Below are positions 63,641-64,000 of a stretch of DNA of 64,000 bases, in pieces. This DNA is from Salicibibacter cibi (lineage in GTDB: Bacteria; Bacillota; Bacilli; Bacillales; Marinococcaceae). The notes under the pieces were generated by a model that was not told where the DNA came from, did no database searches, and was given only the letters and a program-made list of their open reading frames with translations. Both the position numbers and the translations under genes were made by a program. Where the stretch lies: positions 3,750,381 to 3,814,380 of the forward strand of contig NZ_CP054706.1 of assembly GCF_016495865.1 (NCBI RefSeq). The letters are read 5' to 3'. Position 1 is the stretch's first letter. Each line of letters starts with the position of its first letter.

Positions 63641-64000
63641 TTGAAGGAATTGGCCGAACTATGGGCAAAAACGTTAAATACGATCAAAAACAAAGTCAGC
63701 AAGCCAAGCTATGAAACTTGGTTAAAATCAACAGAACCAATAAAACTGGAAAACGACACCTTTTTTGTGGCTGCTCCAAATGAATTCGCGAAAGACTGGT
63801 TGGAAGATCGATATGCCGAAGTTCTCGCCAATACGTTGCAGGACATCACCGGCAATCTTTATACCGTAAAATTTGTACTTCCAACAGACGAATACGAAGA
63901 AGAAGGGCAAGAAACGGAAACACCGGCTCAACCGCAAAAAAAAGAAGAAGCAACGCAAACGCCGAAGAAACCAAAGAACCATGAAAACATGCCCCGGAAT
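63641..64000 (+). CDS. dnaA: Chromosomal replication initiator DnaA (N-terminal part)
   Basis: The first 120 codons of dnaA are present; the gene runs out of the window. It starts with TTG (63641), 12 nt after AAAGGAGG. Domain I reads KELAELWAKTLNTIKNKVSKPSYETWLKST then VAAPNEFAKDWLEDRY, closely like B. subtilis DnaA; the Gln/Glu/Pro-rich domain II begins near residue 85. DnaA binds the boxes in oriC and opens the DNA for helicase loading. Confidence 0.95.
   Translation, partial: MKELAELWAKTLNTIKNKVSKPSYETWLKSTEPIKLENDTFFVAAPNEFAKDWLEDRYAEVLANTLQDITGNLYTVKFVLPTDEYEEEGQETETPAQPQKKEEATQTPKKPKNHENMPRN

Overview
The window is the replication-origin region of a Firmicute chromosome, almost certainly a halophilic or haloalkaliphilic member of the Bacillaceae. 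It reads, from the right edge leftwards, in the classic Bacillus order: dnaA (TTG start, cut by the window edge), oriC, then on the minus strand rpmH, rnpA, spoIIIJ/yidC, jag, mnmE, mnmG, rsmG, noc, soj, spo0J, further left ychF, rpsF-ssb-rpsR, yybS, gdpP, rplI, dnaB(dnaC), purA, and finally walR-walK-yycH-yycI-yycJ-htrA, rlmH and ung. Strongly acidic extracytoplasmic domains (HtrA, YycH, YycI, the giant adhesin) suggest a salt-loving lineage such as Salicibibacter or a relative; the genus is an inference.

Left part (1-24 kb): end of an ABC exporter, a ferredoxin, a DUF368 (PopT-like) and a small-multidrug-export-family protein; then the ywdK/ywdI/ung/rlmH block; the WalRK operon; three tRNAs (Lys, Asp, Phe); and a patchy accessory stretch with a DUF2071 protein, an acetyltransferase, an aldo/keto reductase, a succinate-semialdehyde dehydrogenase, a DASS transporter, and a luciferase-like monooxygenase/FMN reductase pair with a divergent HxlR regulator. 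Four copies of a ~280-bp MITE lie here.

Middle (23.6-45.9 kb): purA to rpsF are conserved housekeeping genes. Between rpsF and ychF, which I recall as close neighbours in Bacillus subtilis, sits a ~14.5-kb island: a hybrid sensor kinase with two kinase modules, a ~2,480-residue LPDTA-anchored Cna-B-repeat adhesin (split by a 1-nt deletion), a REC-BTAD response regulator, and a plasmid-type ParM/ParR actin segregation pair with a recognisable parC-like repeat ladder, followed by six exact 52-bp tandem repeats.

Right part (45.9-64 kb): ychF, yyaC, DUF554, a FadR-box-controlled beta-oxidation pair, spo0J/soj/noc, the tRNA-modification genes, a decayed tnpB, and the oriC block. Segregation and replication control sites are visible: one perfect parS (in front of ung), one perfect Noc site (inside soj), and a pair of consensus DnaA boxes upstream of rlmH.

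Four accessory genes (aldo/keto reductase, DASS transporter, a small proline-rich protein, the adhesin) each become intact if exactly one base is restored; the tnpB relic shows similar lesions. Core genes show none. Several dispersed repeat families (MITE, ~80-bp hairpin repeat, ~80-bp pseudoknot-like motif, 52-bp tandem repeat) occupy the intergenic DNA.
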